Shown: piece by piece, positions 63,070 through 64,000 of the stretch
How the letters are laid out: every line of letters starts with the position of its first letter
How positions within the stretch are numbered: the stretch's first letter is position 1
NCBI GenBank assembly: GCA_027886175.1
Contig: JAJNNQ010000040.1
Span: 25,502,001-25,566,000, forward strand
DNA length: 64,000 bases
From: Phylloscopus collybita
Lineage: Eukaryota; Chordata; Aves; Passeriformes; Phylloscopidae
Reading direction: 5' to 3'
Translations under genes and position numbers: made by a program
The notes under the pieces: generated by a model
Seen by the model: only the letters and a program-made list of their open reading frames with translations
Told to the model about the DNA's origin: nothing
Database searches by the model: none

Positions 63070-64000
63070 TATGAAGTGTTATGTAGAATTTCCTAGGTTG
63101 CAAGAAAGCAGAAGGTTTTTCTTATGTTTTTAATTTAATAGGCCAATAGCATTACTGCTCTCTCACCCAGTGAAAACCACTGGGTAGGAGTTTCATGCCA
63201 AGCTGTTGAGGGGTCACTCCAGCCATGAGGATGAAGTGCCACAGGCTGGCCCAGCTACCTCCCACCACTCCAGCCCCAGCAGAGGGTGCTGGGGCTCCCC
63301 TAAGAGCCACTCCCTGCTTTAATCCCTGTCCTTACCTAGTTTTGCCTGCCTGCTTTTTGGAGTTGTGAGAAGAACCTGCAAGCACAGCAAGGGCATCAGA
63401 GCAAGATGTTAAAGATAGAAACTTGGAAGAAAACATGAGCTTTTAAATGTGAAAACTTGTAGCTGTGGAGAACATTCAACTTGATGCAGTTTCCAAGGCA
63501 GTAAGGGCTGCAGCACTTGCAGTGCTCCCAGCTCATTAGGAAACGTCAAATGGTGTAGAGGGAATACTGCCTCAGACCTCGGTGTGTCAGGAAAAGTAAA
63601 AGCTGGCAAAGGAAAAAAGGTTATTCGATGAATCCAGTGAGGGCTTGATGGTCACGTAAAGGTCTGCATCAGCATTTATTTGCTGATGTCTGGAACTTGA
63701 AAGATTTTGAACCTTCACAAGGTTTACCTGTCAAGGCAGCTGACATAAGCTTTAAAGATTGATGAAATAAATGACACATCTTGCACTGGAGGCTCTCACC
63801 TATCAGGTGGTCATTAGGTTGTTATGGATTTCTCCCCTCTTCATCTTAAGGCAGAGGTTTGTTTCTAAACTCTGCCTCTCAGGGTTCAGACAGGTCTGCA
63901 CCTCTGTGGAAAGGAAGACATAGCTTTTTGATTTTCCTCGGATCTTGTAATCCCCATTTCGTAGAAAATTATCCTGTAAATTCTTCTGTGCTTTTCTTGG

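Larger units (their letters stand above)
56701..64000. other. Long noncoding stretch, no gene recognised
   Basis: Sequence returns to AT-rich unique DNA beyond the CpG island. No exon, RNA gene or dispersed repeat was recognised. Open frames are short (up to about 110 codons) and overlap on both strands. The block at 63180-63360 is GC-richer with CCAGCCCCAGCAGAGGGTGC-type sequence but is not identified. Microsatellites at 58312-58346 and 63051-63069 and an A23 run at 61939-61961 are listed separately. Confidence 0.5.

Noticed and set aside
1..64000. CRISPR arrays, operons, phage or bacterial systems
   Set aside because: The window is vertebrate-type DNA with CR1 LINEs and a CpG island. No regularly spaced repeats, dense gene order or ribosome binding sites occur.

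Overview
This looks like vertebrate, most probably avian, nuclear DNA. The window is AT-rich with one compact GC-rich, CpG-dense island. Its dispersed repeats are almost all CR1-family LINEs of several ages, including copies with the typical avian CR1 3' end (tandem ATTCTGTG-like octamers at about 6234-6250 and a single one near 38525). I recognised no mammalian-type Alu or L1. Two ERV-type LTRs are present. There are no bacterial operons, ribosome binding sites or CRISPR arrays. CR1 sequences of this kind also occur in other sauropsids, so bird is the best guess and not a proof.

No host protein-coding exon could be recognised with confidence. The open frames are short, overlap on both strands, lack recognisable domains and look like chance, except those inside CR1 copies, which are broken reverse-transcriptase remnants. 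The window is best read as a gene desert, a very long intron, or intergenic sequence next to a CpG-island promoter.

Layout: 1-4.66 kb AT-rich unique sequence; 4.66-6.25 kb CR1 (+) with a decayed, internally deleted reverse transcriptase; 6.25-16.15 kb unique sequence ending in a candidate conserved or regulatory block (15.6-16.0 kb); 16.15-16.42 kb old CR1 tail (+); about 17.03-17.51 kb LTR-like sequence (+); 17.5-25.0 kb unique; 25.0-25.44 kb very old CR1 (+); 26.2-27.13 kb a (TA)n repeat, a 47-nt poly(T) run and an old CR1 tail (-); 27-37.2 kb unique; 37.2-38.53 kb second CR1 (+) with a broken reverse transcriptase; 39.37-39.43 kb T22/A39 tract; 40.45-40.49 kb a perfect 21-bp-arm hairpin; 41.2-42.2 kb old CR1 (-); 44.3-47.5 kb AT-rich blocks resembling conserved noncoding elements; 47.6-47.75 kb G/T-only-like tract; 48.58-49.20 kb solo LTR (-) followed by a CR1 tail (+) to 49.40 kb; 49.4-55.6 kb unique; 55.59-56.01 kb CR1 tail (+); 56.27-56.70 kb CpG island with GC boxes and a strong CTCF-like motif; 56.7-64 kb AT-rich unique sequence.

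No multi-gene system is visible. The signals most worth a second look are the CpG island with its CTCF-like motif, the perfect hairpin at 40.45 kb, the solo LTR with an unexplained 13-bp repeat at and near its ends, the candidate conserved noncoding cluster at 44.7-47.5 kb, and the T22/A39 tract, which could be an assembly join. Family assignments rest on recognising consensus-like sequence by eye; no alignment was run.
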